DNA from: Ruminococcus sp. | GTDB lineage: Bacteria > Bacillota > Clostridia > Lachnospirales > Lachnospiraceae | Direction: 5' to 3' | DNA length: 39,986 nucleotides | Assembly (NCBI GenBank): GCA_020024635.1 | Contig: JAHHTL010000020.1 | Span: forward strand, 1 to 39,986 | Shown here: positions 1 to 8,568 of the stretch, piece by piece | Numbering within the stretch: position 1 is the first letter of the stretch | Layout of the letters: each line of letters begins with the position of its first letter | Notes under the pieces: generated by a model | What the model saw: the letters and a program-made list of their open reading frames with translations, nothing else | The model's database searches: none | Told to the model about the DNA's origin: nothing | Made by a program: the position numbers and the translations under genes

Positions 1-54
1 CCAGCGACACCACGGGTATGAACCGTGTGCTCTAGCCAACTGAGCTATTCCGCC
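1..54 (-). tRNA. tRNA-Met (CAT), 3' part cut off by window edge
   Basis: The first 54 nt of an elongator-type tRNA-Met read on the minus strand: GGCGGAA acceptor arm, D arm, anticodon stem CACGG/CCGTG and loop TTCATAC with anticodon CAT. It is identical over all visible bases to the complete copy at 154-227. The T arm and 3' acceptor strand lie left of the window. It is probably the third tRNA of the operon. The GGTTCATACCCG anticodon region fits elongator tRNA-Met better than the CAT-reading tRNA-Ile2 or the initiator, which has a GGG/CCC anticodon stem. Confidence 0.93.
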
Positions 55-70
55 ACATTATTTTTATGTA

Positions 71-143
71 TGGGGCCTACAGGACTCGAACCTGTGACCC
101 TCTGCTTGTAAGGCAGATGCTCTCCCAGCTGAGCTAAGACCCC
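71..143 (-). tRNA. tRNA-Val (TAC)
   Basis: A 73-nt cloverleaf. Acceptor GGGGTCT pairs with AGGCCCC (one T-G pair), the D stem is GCTC/GAGC, the anticodon stem TCTGC/GCAGA encloses loop CTTACAA with anticodon TAC, and the T arm is ACAGG-TTCGAGT-CCTGT. It decodes GUN valine codons. No CCA is encoded, so the CCA end must be added by nucleotidyltransferase. It lies 10 nt after the first Met tRNA and 16 nt before the second, so all three probably share one transcript. Confidence 0.96.
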
Positions 144-153
144 ATATCCTAAA

Positions 154-227
154 TAGCGGAAACTGGATTTGAACCAGCGACACCACGGGTATGAACCGTG
201 TGCTCTAGCCAACTGAGCTATTCCGCC
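154..227 (-). tRNA. tRNA-Met (CAT), elongator type
   Basis: A complete 74-nt cloverleaf. GGCGGAA pairs with TTCCGCT (G1-U72 wobble), the anticodon stem is CACGG/CCGTG with anticodon CAT, and the T arm is GCTGG/CCAGT with loop TTCAAAT. CCA is not encoded. It is the first tRNA after the promoter at 258-287. A second, identical copy lies two genes further along the same operon. Confidence 0.96.
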
Positions 228-257
228 AAGTCATTTTCTCTCGCAAACGACTTGTTC

Positions 258-287
258 ATTATACTACTATAAAGAAAGAATTGTCAA
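258..287 (-). promoter_or_regulatory. Sigma-A promoter of the tRNA operon
   Basis: On the minus strand, TTGACA (282-287) and TATAAT (258-263) are both perfect consensus hexamers, separated by 18 nt. Transcription would start near 250, about 25 nt before the first tRNA-Met. Such a strong promoter suits a stable-RNA operon. Confidence 0.85.
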
Positions 288-344
288 TATGTTTTTTACA
301 TTTTTTTTATTTTTTTTAATATATTTTTTCTTTTCTATAAAATT

Positions 345-383
345 CAAAGAATCTGACCTCTTCTTTAGAAATCAGATTCTTTG
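345..383 (-). terminator. Probable intrinsic terminator of purL
   Basis: A perfect 12-bp stem (CAAAGAATCTGA / TCAGATTCTTTG) with a 15-nt loop, starting 18 nt after the purL stop. Read on the minus strand it is followed by GAATTTTAT, a moderate T tract. It separates purL from the tRNA promoter. Confidence 0.7.
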
Positions 384-400
384 TTTTCCTTATGGATGCT

Positions 401-3400
401 CTATTTGAAGTATTTCACACCAGATTCAAATACTTTCATGTCTTGTTCTCCATAGATGTTGACAGCTACAGAATTACCTCTTCTTTCCACATGTGCCATT
501 TTTCCGTATACGCGTCCATCTGGACTTGTAATCCCTTCAATTGCACGATAAGAGCCATTTACATTCCATTCTTCATCCATGCTAATATTTCCTTCAAGAT
601 CACAATACTGCGTAGCTACCTGACCATTTGCAAACAACTGATCTAACCACGCTTCGCTAGCTACAAATCTTCCCTCTCCATGAGACGCCGGACTTGTATA
701 TACTCCGCCTAGCTGTGCTTCTTGCAACCATGGTGATTTATTAGAAACAACTTTTGTATAAACCATTTTTGATATATGTCTACCGATTGTGTTATAAGTT
801 AAGGTTGGTGCATCTTCACTTTGTCCTGTAATTCTACCATTCGGCACAAGTCCCAACTTGATCAAAGCTTGAAAACCATTACAAATACCAAGAGCAAGTC
901 CATCTCTTTCGTGAAGCAATTTCTCAACTGCTTCTTTCATTCTTGCGTTGCTAAATGCAGTTGCAAAGAATTTTGCAGAACCATCTGGTTCATCTCCTGC
1001 ACTAAAGCCACCTGGAAACATTAAAATCTGTGCTTGTTGGATTGCTTTTTCAAATTCCTGCATAGATTCAACGATATCCTGAGCGTTTCTGTTTTTAAAT
1101 ATCTTCGTAACAACTTTTGCACCAGCACGTTCAAATGCTTTCCTACTATCATATTCACAGTTAGTTCCAGGGAATACTGGAATAAATACTGTTGGTTGTG
1201 CAATCTTGTGGCTACAAATATGAATATCTGTAGTCTGATAAAGTTTCGTTTCTACTTTTTCTTCTTTACTTACAGAAGATTTTGTCGCAAACACATCGTC
1301 TAAAGTTTCCACCCATGCTTTCTCTGCATCCGATAATGTGATCACCACTTGGCCATAACAGAATTTTTTGTCATCTGTCACCTTACCAAACACTGTATAA
1401 TCGCCTTTTAATTCATCTATCTTATCAGCAGAAACTTCTGCGATAATATCACCAAATGCAGGGGCAAAAAGCTCTGCTGCATCCATTTCTTCTAAAATAG
1501 ATACACCATATCCATTTCCAAATGCCATTTTACTTACAGCCGCAACTACACCATGTCGATCTAACGCATATGCAGAAACAATTCTTCCCTCATGAATATC
1601 TTCAGACAGGTTACTGTATTGTTCCATTAAGTTCTCATAATCCGGAAGATCATATGCATCTCTTTGTGTCTTAAGCCAAACAAGCTTGTTACCTGGAGTC
1701 TTAAGCTCTGGTGTGATCACTTCTTTTTCTGTTGTCATATCTACTGCAAACGAAACAAGTGTTGGTGGAACATCAATTTCATTAAAGGTTCCAGACATAC
1801 TGTCTTTTCCGCCGATTGATGGAAGCCCAAATCCCATCTGTGCATGATACGCTCCAAGCAGCGCTGCAAAAGGCTGGCTCCAACGTTTTGGATCCTCTGT
1901 CATTCTTCTAAAATATTCCTGGAATGTAAAACGTATTTTCGAGTAATCTCCACCTGCTGCTACTATTTTAGCTACAGATTCTACAACCGCATAGATTGCT
2001 CCATGATATGGACTCCAGCTTGAAAGATATGGGTCAAAACCAAAGCTCATGAGAGAAACGCTATCTGTTTCTCCTTTTAGCACTGGAACTTTTGCTGCCA
2101 TAGCCTGTGTTTCTGTCATCTGATATTTTCCACCATGAGGCATAAACACAGAGCCTGAACCGATGGAGCCATCAAACATCTCTACAAGACCCTTTTGTGA
2201 ACACACATTAAGATCTTTTAATGTATCCAACCATTTTTCTTTTACATTATCCACTTCTTTTTTCAGGAAGAGACTTTCTTCTTTTTCAGGCATCTCTACT
2301 TCTACTGCTGTTTCTTGATGTGCCCCATTTGTATCAAGAAATGCACGAGAAAGATTGACAATCTCTTTTCCTCTCCAAGAAAGAATCAGTCTTGGTTCTT
2401 CTGTTACAACCGCAACTTCTACTGCTTCTAGATTTTCTTCCGCTGCATAGGAAAGAAATTCCGGAACATCTTTTGGATCTACCACAACTGCCATACGTTC
2501 TTGTGATTCAGAAATCGCAATTTCTGTTCCATCAAGTCCTGCATATTTTTTTGGTACCTTGTCAAGATTAATACGAAGTCCATCTGCAAGTTCTCCAATA
2601 GCAACTGATACTCCACCAGCGCCAAAATCATTACATTTTTTGATCAATTTGCTAACTTCTTCTCTTCGGAACAAACGTTGGATTTTGCGCTCTGTTGGTG
2701 GATTTCCCTTTTGTACTTCTGCGCCACATGTTTCAATGGATTCTTCTGTATGCACTTTCGAGGATCCTGTTGCTCCACCACAACCATCACGTCCTGTACG
2801 TCCTCCAAGAAGTACGATTACATCTCCTGGATCTGAAGTTTCACGAATAACTGCACGACGTGGTGCAGCTCCTAAAACCGCTCCTATTTCCATACGTTTT
2901 GCAACATAATCCGGATGATAAATTTCTTTGACCATACCTGTGGCAAGCCCAATCTGATTTCCGTAAGAACTGTATCCGGCCGCTGCTCCACGAACAAGTT
3001 TCTTCTGTGGAAGTTTTCCCTTCATGGTATCTTTAACAGAAACTCTAGGATCTGCCGCTCCTGTTACTCGCATAGCCTGATATACATAGGTACGACCAGA
3101 AAGAGGATCTCTAATTGCACCACCAAGACAAGTAGCTGCTCCTCCAAATGGTTCAATCTCTGTTGGATGATTGTGTGTTTCATTTTTAAAATTGATCAGC
3201 CATTCTTCTTCCACTCCATCTACTTTAATTGGAACTACGATACTGCAAGCATTGATCTCATCGGATTCCTCTTGGTCTGCAAGTTTCCCTTCTTTTTTCA
3301 GTTGCTTCATAGCCATCAAAGCAAGATCCATTAGGCATACAAACTTATCATCTCTACCTGCATACATCTCTTCGTGTGCATCAATGTAGCTTTCATAAGT

Positions 3401-4156
3401 TTCTTTGATTGGAAGTGCATAATATCCATCTTCAAACTTCACTTCTTTTAACTCTGTTGAAAATGTAGTATGACGACAATGATCTGACCAGTAAGTATCG
3501 AGTACACGAATCTCTGTCATGGATGGATCTCTTTTTTCCTCATTTTTATAATAGTTTTGAATATGAAGAAAATCTTGAAATGTCATAGCAAGTCCCAAAG
3601 AATCGTATAACTCTTTTAACTTTTCCTCAGAAAGTTCTTGGAATCCCTCAAAAATCTTTACCTCTTCTGGTTCCTCAAAATCAACGACTAATGTTTCTGG
3701 TTTTTCTTCACTTGTCTGTCTTGAATCAACTGGGTTGATGCAGTGATTCTTGATCTCAGAAAATTCTTCTTCTGTGATATCTCCTTCAATAACATATGTA
3801 ACCGCAGTACGGATGACAGGTTTTTCATCCTCTTTGATAAACTGTACACATTGTTCTGCTGAATCTGCTCTTTGATCGAACTGTCCCGGAAGAAATTCTA
3901 CTGAAAATACTCTGCTTCCTTCTTTAACCGGAAATGTTTCCCTATATAAAACATCTACTGGTGGTTCTGCAAAAACGCCATTGCATGCCTTTTCAAAACT
4001 CTCATCAGAAAGATTTTCTACATCATAGCGGATCAGCACCCGCACACCTGTAACTTGTTTCATTCCAAGGTATTGTTTCAATTCGTGAAACAGCTCCTCT
4101 GCCTTTACAGCAAAACCCTCTTTTTTCTCCACATATACTCGTTTTACAAGACTCAT
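401..4156 (-). CDS. purL: Phosphoribosylformylglycinamidine synthase, single-chain (FGAM synthase)
   Basis: Catalyses step four of de novo purine synthesis in the cytosol: FGAR + glutamine + ATP to FGAM. At 1251 residues it is the large single-chain form, in which PurS-like, synthetase and glutaminase parts are fused. The synthetase half shows WSDHCRHTTF and ETHNHPTEIEPFGGAATC. The C-terminal class I glutaminase has nucleophile Cys about 1092 (GICNGFQ) and His/Glu about 1222/1224 (HVER). The frame could open 7 codons earlier at a TTG (4177), but AAAAGGAG lies inside that extension, correctly spaced before the ATG at 4156, so I use the ATG. The gene stands alone rather than in a pur operon and is divergent from a LysR gene, with a shared 194-nt control region. 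Confidence 0.97.
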   Translation of the reverse strand: MSLVKRVYVEKKEGFAVKAEELFHELKQYLGMKQVTGVRVLIRYDVENLSDESFEKACNGVFAEPPVDVLYRETFPVKEGSRVFSVEFLPGQFDQRADSAEQCVQFIKEDEKPVIRTAVTYVIEGDITEEEFSEIKNHCINPVDSRQTSEEKPETLVVDFEEPEEVKIFEGFQELSEEKLKELYDSLGLAMTFQDFLHIQNYYKNEEKRDPSMTEIRVLDTYWSDHCRHTTFSTELKEVKFEDGYYALPIKETYESYIDAHEEMYAGRDDKFVCLMDLALMAMKQLKKEGKLADQEESDEINACSIVVPIKVDGVEEEWLINFKNETHNHPTEIEPFGGAATCLGGAIRDPLSGRTYVYQAMRVTGAADPRVSVKDTMKGKLPQKKLVRGAAAGYSSYGNQIGLATGMVKEIYHPDYVAKRMEIGAVLGAAPRRAVIRETSDPGDVIVLLGGRTGRDGCGGATGSSKVHTEESIETCGAEVQKGNPPTERKIQRLFRREEVSKLIKKCNDFGAGGVSVAIGELADGLRINLDKVPKKYAGLDGTEIAISESQERMAVVVDPKDVPEFLSYAAEENLEAVEVAVVTEEPRLILSWRGKEIVNLSRAFLDTNGAHQETAVEVEMPEKEESLFLKKEVDNVKEKWLDTLKDLNVCSQKGLVEMFDGSIGSGSVFMPHGGKYQMTETQAMAAKVPVLKGETDSVSLMSFGFDPYLSSWSPYHGAIYAVVESVAKIVAAGGDYSKIRFTFQEYFRRMTEDPKRWSQPFAALLGAYHAQMGFGLPSIGGKDSMSGTFNEIDVPPTLVSFAVDMTTEKEVITPELKTPGNKLVWLKTQRDAYDLPDYENLMEQYSNLSEDIHEGRIVSAYALDRHGVVAAVSKMAFGNGYGVSILEEMDAAELFAPAFGDIIAEVSADKIDELKGDYTVFGKVTDDKKFCYGQVVITLSDAEKAWVETLDDVFATKSSVSKEEKVETKLYQTTDIHICSHKIAQPTVFIPVFPGTNCEYDSRKAFERAGAKVVTKIFKNRNAQDIVESMQEFEKAIQQAQILMFPGGFSAGDEPDGSAKFFATAFSNARMKEAVEKLLHERDGLALGICNGFQALIKLGLVPNGRITGQSEDAPTLTYNTIGRHISKMVYTKVVSNKSPWLQEAQLGGVYTSPASHGEGRFVASEAWLDQLFANGQVATQYCDLEGNISMDEEWNVNGSYRAIEGITSPDGRVYGKMAHVERRGNSVAVNIYGEQDMKVFESGVKYFK

Positions 4157-4190
4157 ATAGATGCTCCTTTTCTTCAATTAATCTACTTGT

Positions 4191-4220
4191 ATCCTATCAC
4201 ACTTTCTTTATTCCGTACAA
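4191..4220 (-). promoter_or_regulatory. Candidate purL promoter
   Basis: On the minus strand, TTGTAC (4215-4220), an 18-nt spacer, then TAGGAT (4191-4196) preceded by TGA, which makes an extended -10. The start would be near 4184, about 28 nt before the purL ATG. The hexamers are imperfect, which suits an activated promoter, but this is inferred from sequence only. Confidence 0.5.
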
Positions 4221-4242
4221 TTTTATATAATTGATAATATCT

Positions 4243-4257
4243 ATTAGATTTTCTAAT
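4243..4257. promoter_or_regulatory. Candidate LysR-type operator (T-N11-A dyad)
   Basis: ATTAGA-TTT-TCTAAT is a perfect interrupted palindrome containing the T-N11-A core typical of LysR-type regulator sites. Its centre is about 66 bases upstream of the predicted purL start and about 78 upstream of the predicted lysR start, the usual position of the recognition site for both autoregulation and divergent activation. A second short palindrome, ATGATCAT, lies at 4262-4269. Confidence 0.5.
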
Positions 4258-4292
4258 ATGCATGATCATCTGATAACTTTCGAAAAAATCCA

Positions 4293-4321
4293 TTGTTTTT
4301 TTTTGTGTTTTATCTTATAAT
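4293..4321 (+). promoter_or_regulatory. Promoter of the LysR-family gene
   Basis: TTGTTT (4293-4298), a 17-nt spacer and a perfect TATAAT (4316-4321). Transcription would start near 4328. A strong AAGGAGG site at 4337-4343 precedes the ATG at 4351. Confidence 0.7.
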
Positions 4322-4350
4322 ACACTCAGATTTAATAAGGAGGCCTAATA

Positions 4351-5223
4351 ATGGATATTAATTACGAACTATATAAAGTTTTTTATTATGTAGCAACTAC
4401 ATTAAGTTTTTCAGAAGCATCTAAATTGCTTTATATTTCTCAATCTGCTGTCAGTCAATCCATCAAGACATTAGAACGAAAACTCGATCAAGTCCTTTTC
4501 ATCCGGAGCACAAAAAAAGTTTCACTTACTCCGGAAGGCGAAATTCTTTTACGCCACGTTGAACCTGCCATGAATCTTATTCAGCGGGGAGAGTCACAAC
4601 TTGTTGAATCCGCAAAAACAGGGGGGCAAATTCGAATCGGCGCCAGTGATACGATCTGTCGTTATTTCCTTGTACCATATTTGGAACGTTTCCACAAAGC
4701 CTTTCCAGACATCCATATAAAAGTTGTCAATCAAACTTCAATCAAGTGTGTGGAACTATTAGAATCTGGAGCTGTTGATCTTATCATTGTGAACTATCCG
4801 AACAATTACCTTTCCAATGTATCAACAATAAAAAAGATTGGAACCTTTCGCGATGTCTTTATTGCCAACCATAGTTTTGAGGAATTAAAAGGACGAAAAC
4901 TTACTTATCAGGAACTTTCTCAATATCCAATTCTTATGTTGGATAAAAAAAGCACAACAAGCGAATTTCTACACAAAGCATTTCAACAGCATCAGCTTGA
5001 TCTGATTCCAGAAATCGAAATTACAAGCAACGATCTTCTCATTGATCTTGCAAAAATTGGTCTTGGTATCGCTTTTATTCCCGACTTTTGTATTCATAGC
5101 CGTCAAGATGACTTGTTTATTGTTCAAACAAAAGAAGAGCTCCCAAGAAGAGAGCTCGTGGTTGCATATAATGATAAGATGCCGCTTACGAAGGCAACCG
5201 AAGAATTTTTAAGTTATTTCTAA
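4351..5223 (+). CDS. LysR-family transcriptional regulator
   Basis: A 290-residue protein of normal LysR length. Residues about 1-60 form the winged helix-turn-helix (FSEASKLLYISQSAVSQSI, then TLERKLDQVLFIR). From about 92 on (GGQIRIGASDTICRYFLVPY) is the two-lobed effector-binding domain related to periplasmic binding proteins. The effector cannot be read from the sequence. It is divergent from purL with a candidate operator between them, so it may control purL, itself, or both; LysR proteins often act on the divergent neighbour. Its stop codon overlaps that of the convergent helicase gene (5220-5223), leaving no room for a terminator between them. Confidence 0.93.
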   Translation: MDINYELYKVFYYVATTLSFSEASKLLYISQSAVSQSIKTLERKLDQVLFIRSTKKVSLTPEGEILLRHVEPAMNLIQRGESQLVESAKTGGQIRIGASDTICRYFLVPYLERFHKAFPDIHIKVVNQTSIKCVELLESGAVDLIIVNYPNNYLSNVSTIKKIGTFRDVFIANHSFEELKGRKLTYQELSQYPILMLDKKSTTSEFLHKAFQQHQLDLIPEIEITSNDLLIDLAKIGLGIAFIPDFCIHSRQDDLFIVQTKEELPRRELVVAYNDKMPLTKATEEFLSYF

Positions 5224-7589
5224 CTTTCTTCTTTTTCTACCTGCCGTTTCCAGAATGTATCAAGATATTCTTTACATGTCTGGATGTGGCAGGTTTTGTA
5301 TTCTTTCCATTCCCTCGGAAATACCGCCTGGCATCTATCGTCTTGAAAACGATCATCTAACAAAAGAATCACGCCTTTATCTTTTTCTGTACGAATAACT
5401 CGTCCTGCTGCCTGAAGAACTTTATTTAGTCCCGGGTACAAATACGCATAATCAAACCCATTTTGTCCTTGTCTGTCAAAATGCATTCGCAAAATATCTC
5501 GTTCCGTACAGACTTGCGGAATTCCCATTCCAATGATTGCCGTTCCAATCAATTGATCCTCTGTCAAATCGATTCCTTCCGAAAAAATACCTCCAAGCAC
5601 ACAGAAGGCTAAAAGCGTCTCTTGTCGTTTTTCTTTGAAACACTTAAGAAATTTTTCCCGCTCTTCTTCTTGCATGGATTGCTGTTGCATTATGCATTCT
5701 ATCTCTTTCTTTTTTTTCTTTTTTAATGTCCAATAGATCTCTTCCATCAAATGGTAAGACGGACAAAATACGATATAGTTTCCCGTTTTTGAATCTACCA
5801 TTTGCAAAATGTATTCCACATATTTATCGTACATCTTTTGATTTCTCGTAGAATACCTACTGCTCACGTCTACTCCCATCAAAATTTCTCTGTTACTTTC
5901 TGGAAACGCTGACTGGGCATAAATTGCATAATCATCGGATTCCACACTAAGCAATTTCTTGTAATAGGGCATTGGGAGAAGGGTTGCTGAAAAGAAAACT
6001 GCACTATTTCCGAAAGCAAGATAACCAGTTAACTTTTCTGCAGGATTCACGCAAAATAACTTCACTTTAAATCTCCCATCTGCTTCCATTTCCGAATAAA
6101 TTTTATAGTTTAAATCCATCTGATCGTGTATGTTTAAAAAATCACGCACTTGAAAATAAAAATTTAAAATCTGCTCTCTTTTTTCATCAGAGAAATCATC
6201 CATGGAATCTTCAAGCAACGTCATAACATGCATTAATTTTATTACGATATGGGAAACACTTTCTAAAAGTTTGTAATGCTCGCATTCTTTTTTGAGAATC
6301 AAAAATTGTTTATTACATTCACTTAAACTCTTTGCAAGTTTTGGATGGGATGCTGACGTTAATTTTTTCATTTCCAAAAAATCTTCTTTGTACAACGTGG
6401 CACTATACATTTCTCTTCCACGTTCCACAAGATTATGTGCTTCATCGATCAAGAATATATACTCCCCTTTTGTACCTTCCGAAAAAAATCTTTTTAAATG
6501 TGCATTTGGATCAAATACATAATTATAATCACAAATAATCCCGTCTGCCCAAACCGCCACATCCAAGCCCATCTCAAATGGACAAACCTGATATTTTTCT
6601 GCCTGTTGGATAATTGCCTCACGGCTAAATTCATCCTGAGTTGTAATAAAATTAAAAACCGCTTCATTGACACGATCAAAATGCCCTTTTGCATAAAGGC
6701 AATGCTCTGGATCACAAATCGTCTCCTCACAAAAACATATTTTTTCTTTTGCAGTTAACGTAATCGTCTTGAATTGTAGTTTTTGATTACGAAGTGCTGC
6801 AAATGCCTGTTCCGCTACCGTTCTTGTAATGGTACGTGCTGTAAGATAGAAAATCTTTTCTCCGATTCCCTCTCCCACTGCTTTTACTGACGGAAATACT
6901 GTAGCCATTGTCTTCCCTACCCCAGTTGATGCTTGAATGAACAGTTTCTTTTTATGCAAAATGGTTCGGTAGACAGAAACTGCAATTTCTCTTTGTCCCG
7001 TTCTATATAGAAAAGGAAACTCTATCTGTTTGATCGAATGATTTCGAATCTGCTTCCACTTCATCTGAAACTTCGCCCATTTTTCATATTGCTCTATAAG
7101 CATAGCAAAAAATGCTTCTAATTCTCCTCTTTCAAACTCATATAAAAACCGTTTTATTTCTTCCGTTTCTATCTGGCAATACGTCATTTGAACTTTGATT
7201 TTGGGGCATTGATGCTGAATCGCATAAATGTATGCATAACATTTTGCTTGAGCTAGATGTACCTTTACAGGCTCCTCCACCATTGATAGATCTCTTACAA
7301 TTGTTTTGATTTCATCAACAACCGGAATAGCTCCCTTTTCTAGGATTCCATCTGCTCTTCCTTCCACTTCAATCAAAAAATCTGAGCAGAAAACTTGCGT
7401 CTTCAACGCTACCTCTGCTCTGTATCCCTCTCCCATTGCTTTTTGAATTTTTCTGTGTAATCTTCCACCTGCAAGCATTGCATCTTTTTCTGCACCGGCG
7501 CTTGTTCGATGATCTATATTCCCGCTTCGCATAATAAATTCCACCAAATTGCGAACCGATATTTTTATAATTTCCTTTTCCTCTTTCAT
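5220..7589 (-). CDS. Cas4/RecB-like nuclease fused to DinG/XPD-type Fe-S DNA helicase
   Basis: A 789-residue two-part enzyme. Residues about 30-150 carry the motif set of PD-(D/E)XK nucleases of the RecB/Cas4 type: G42-x-x-H45, D80 (GRAD), E93-x-K95 (DEIKT) and Q114-x3-Y118. From about 190 is a superfamily 2 helicase: YRTGQR (Q199), Walker A STGVGKT (221-227), a cysteine group (C285/C287, C292, C297, C336) placed like the Fe-S cluster of XPD/DinG, DEAH 382-385, SATL, EGIDL and QAAGRVIR. It should unwind DNA 5'-to-3' and possibly cut it, in repair or against foreign DNA; the exact role is unknown to me. The start is supported by the conserved-looking ISVRNLVEFI opening, but its ribosome binding site is weak and lies right behind the upstream gene's terminator. 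Confidence 0.9.
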   Translation of the reverse strand: MKEEKEIIKISVRNLVEFIMRSGNIDHRTSAGAEKDAMLAGGRLHRKIQKAMGEGYRAEVALKTQVFCSDFLIEVEGRADGILEKGAIPVVDEIKTIVRDLSMVEEPVKVHLAQAKCYAYIYAIQHQCPKIKVQMTYCQIETEEIKRFLYEFERGELEAFFAMLIEQYEKWAKFQMKWKQIRNHSIKQIEFPFLYRTGQREIAVSVYRTILHKKKLFIQASTGVGKTMATVFPSVKAVGEGIGEKIFYLTARTITRTVAEQAFAALRNQKLQFKTITLTAKEKICFCEETICDPEHCLYAKGHFDRVNEAVFNFITTQDEFSREAIIQQAEKYQVCPFEMGLDVAVWADGIICDYNYVFDPNAHLKRFFSEGTKGEYIFLIDEAHNLVERGREMYSATLYKEDFLEMKKLTSASHPKLAKSLSECNKQFLILKKECEHYKLLESVSHIVIKLMHVMTLLEDSMDDFSDEKREQILNFYFQVRDFLNIHDQMDLNYKIYSEMEADGRFKVKLFCVNPAEKLTGYLAFGNSAVFFSATLLPMPYYKKLLSVESDDYAIYAQSAFPESNREILMGVDVSSRYSTRNQKMYDKYVEYILQMVDSKTGNYIVFCPSYHLMEEIYWTLKKKKKKEIECIMQQQSMQEEEREKFLKCFKEKRQETLLAFCVLGGIFSEGIDLTEDQLIGTAIIGMGIPQVCTERDILRMHFDRQGQNGFDYAYLYPGLNKVLQAAGRVIRTEKDKGVILLLDDRFQDDRCQAVFPREWKEYKTCHIQTCKEYLDTFWKRQVEKEES

Positions 7590-7606
7590 ACGTTATCCAT
7601 ACAAAA

Positions 7607-7630
7607 CCCCCGCCATAAACTTGGCGGGGG
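7607..7630 (-). terminator. Intrinsic terminator of the NfeD-SPFH operon
   Basis: A perfect 9-bp GC-rich stem (CCCCCGCCA / TGGCGGGGG) with a 6-nt loop, followed on the minus strand by TTTTGT. It begins 9 nt after the SPFH stop and ends 18 nt before the helicase ATG, so the helicase needs either readthrough or an internal promoter. Confidence 0.85.
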
Positions 7631-7638
7631 AACATGAT

Positions 7639-8568
7639 TTATTCTGCCTTCTCCACATGTGCAACTTCTGCAATTGTTTTTGTTAAACCAGCAATTCCCT
7701 GCAATTCTGATGGAATAATAATCTTTGTTGCTTTTCCATCAGCTGCTTTTGCGAATGCTTCCAAGCTCTTGAGGGTAAGAACTGCGTCATCAGCACCAGC
7801 GGCTTTGATAAATTCAATTCCTTCTGCCGTTGCCTTTTGAACGGTTCTAATTGCTTCCGCCTGACCTTCTGCTTCCTGAATTCGTTTTTCCTTTTCTGCT
7901 TCTGCTTTAAGAATTGCAGCCTGTTTAGAAGCCTCAGCCTCTAGGATCACAGATTCCTTTTCTCCTTCTGCTACAAGGATCGTTGATTTCTTTTCACCCT
8001 CTGCTTTTAGAATTGCCTCTCTTCGTTCACGCTCTGCTTTCATCTGTTTTTCCATCGCATCCTGAATTGCCTTCGGTGGCATAATATTCTTTAATTCCAC
8101 ACGATTTACCTTAATTCCCCAAGGATCTGTCGCAATATCAAGAGATGTTCTCATTTTAGAGTTGATGGTTTCTCTGGAAGTTAATGTTTCATCAAGTTCT
8201 AAGTCACCAATAATGTTACGAAGTGTAGTAGCTGTTAAATTTTCAATTGCTGCAATAGGACTTTCAACCCCATATGCATACTGCTTTGGATCTGTAATCT
8301 GGAAAAATACAACAGTATCAATCTGCATCGTTACGTTATCTTTTGTGATTACTGCCTGTGGCTCGAAATCTACTACTTGCTCTTTTAAAGACACACGCTT
8401 TGCAACCTTATCGAGAATCGGTACTTTAAAATGAAGTCCAACTCCCCATGTCTCCTTATATCCTCCCAAACGCTCTACTACGTATGCATGAGCCTGTGGT
8501 ACAATTTTGATATTACGCATAATTACAATTAATACAAGTATTAAAATAACTAATAAAAAAATCATCAT
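7639..8568 (-). CDS. SPFH/Band 7 (stomatin-like, QmcA-type) membrane protein
   Basis: A 309-residue protein with one N-terminal membrane helix (about 2-17), a Band 7/SPFH domain (about 22-165, including VPQAHAYVVERLGGY and FKVPILDKV), and an Ala/Glu-rich coiled coil made of five exact 11-residue repeats (186-240). Proteins of this family oligomerise on the membrane and organise microdomains or partner proteases. It overlaps the upstream NfeD gene in ATGA, and AAGGAGG precedes the start, so the two are probably translationally coupled. The NfeD-SPFH pairing is widespread and supports a joint membrane role. Two ATG codons in tandem begin the gene; the first is used here. Confidence 0.94.
   Translation of the reverse strand: MMIFLLVILILVLIVIMRNIKIVPQAHAYVVERLGGYKETWGVGLHFKVPILDKVAKRVSLKEQVVDFEPQAVITKDNVTMQIDTVVFFQITDPKQYAYGVESPIAAIENLTATTLRNIIGDLELDETLTSRETINSKMRTSLDIATDPWGIKVNRVELKNIMPPKAIQDAMEKQMKAERERREAILKAEGEKKSTILVAEGEKESVILEAEASKQAAILKAEAEKEKRIQEAEGQAEAIRTVQKATAEGIEFIKAAGADDAVLTLKSLEAFAKAADGKATKIIIPSELQGIAGLTKTIAEVAHVEKAE

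Noticed and set aside
2559..3334. Two long rightward frames antisense to purL
   Set aside because: They mirror the codon pattern of purL on the opposite strand, have no start signals and no protein family resemblance.
5138..5158. GAGCTC inverted repeat near the 3' end of the LysR gene, considered as a terminator
   Set aside because: It lies inside coding sequence, is short, and has no T tract after it on either strand.
5700..5726. A-rich homopolymer run within the helicase gene (lysine run), considered as a frameshift site
   Set aside because: The reading frame is intact through and beyond the run up to conserved helicase motifs, so there is no sign of a needed frameshift.
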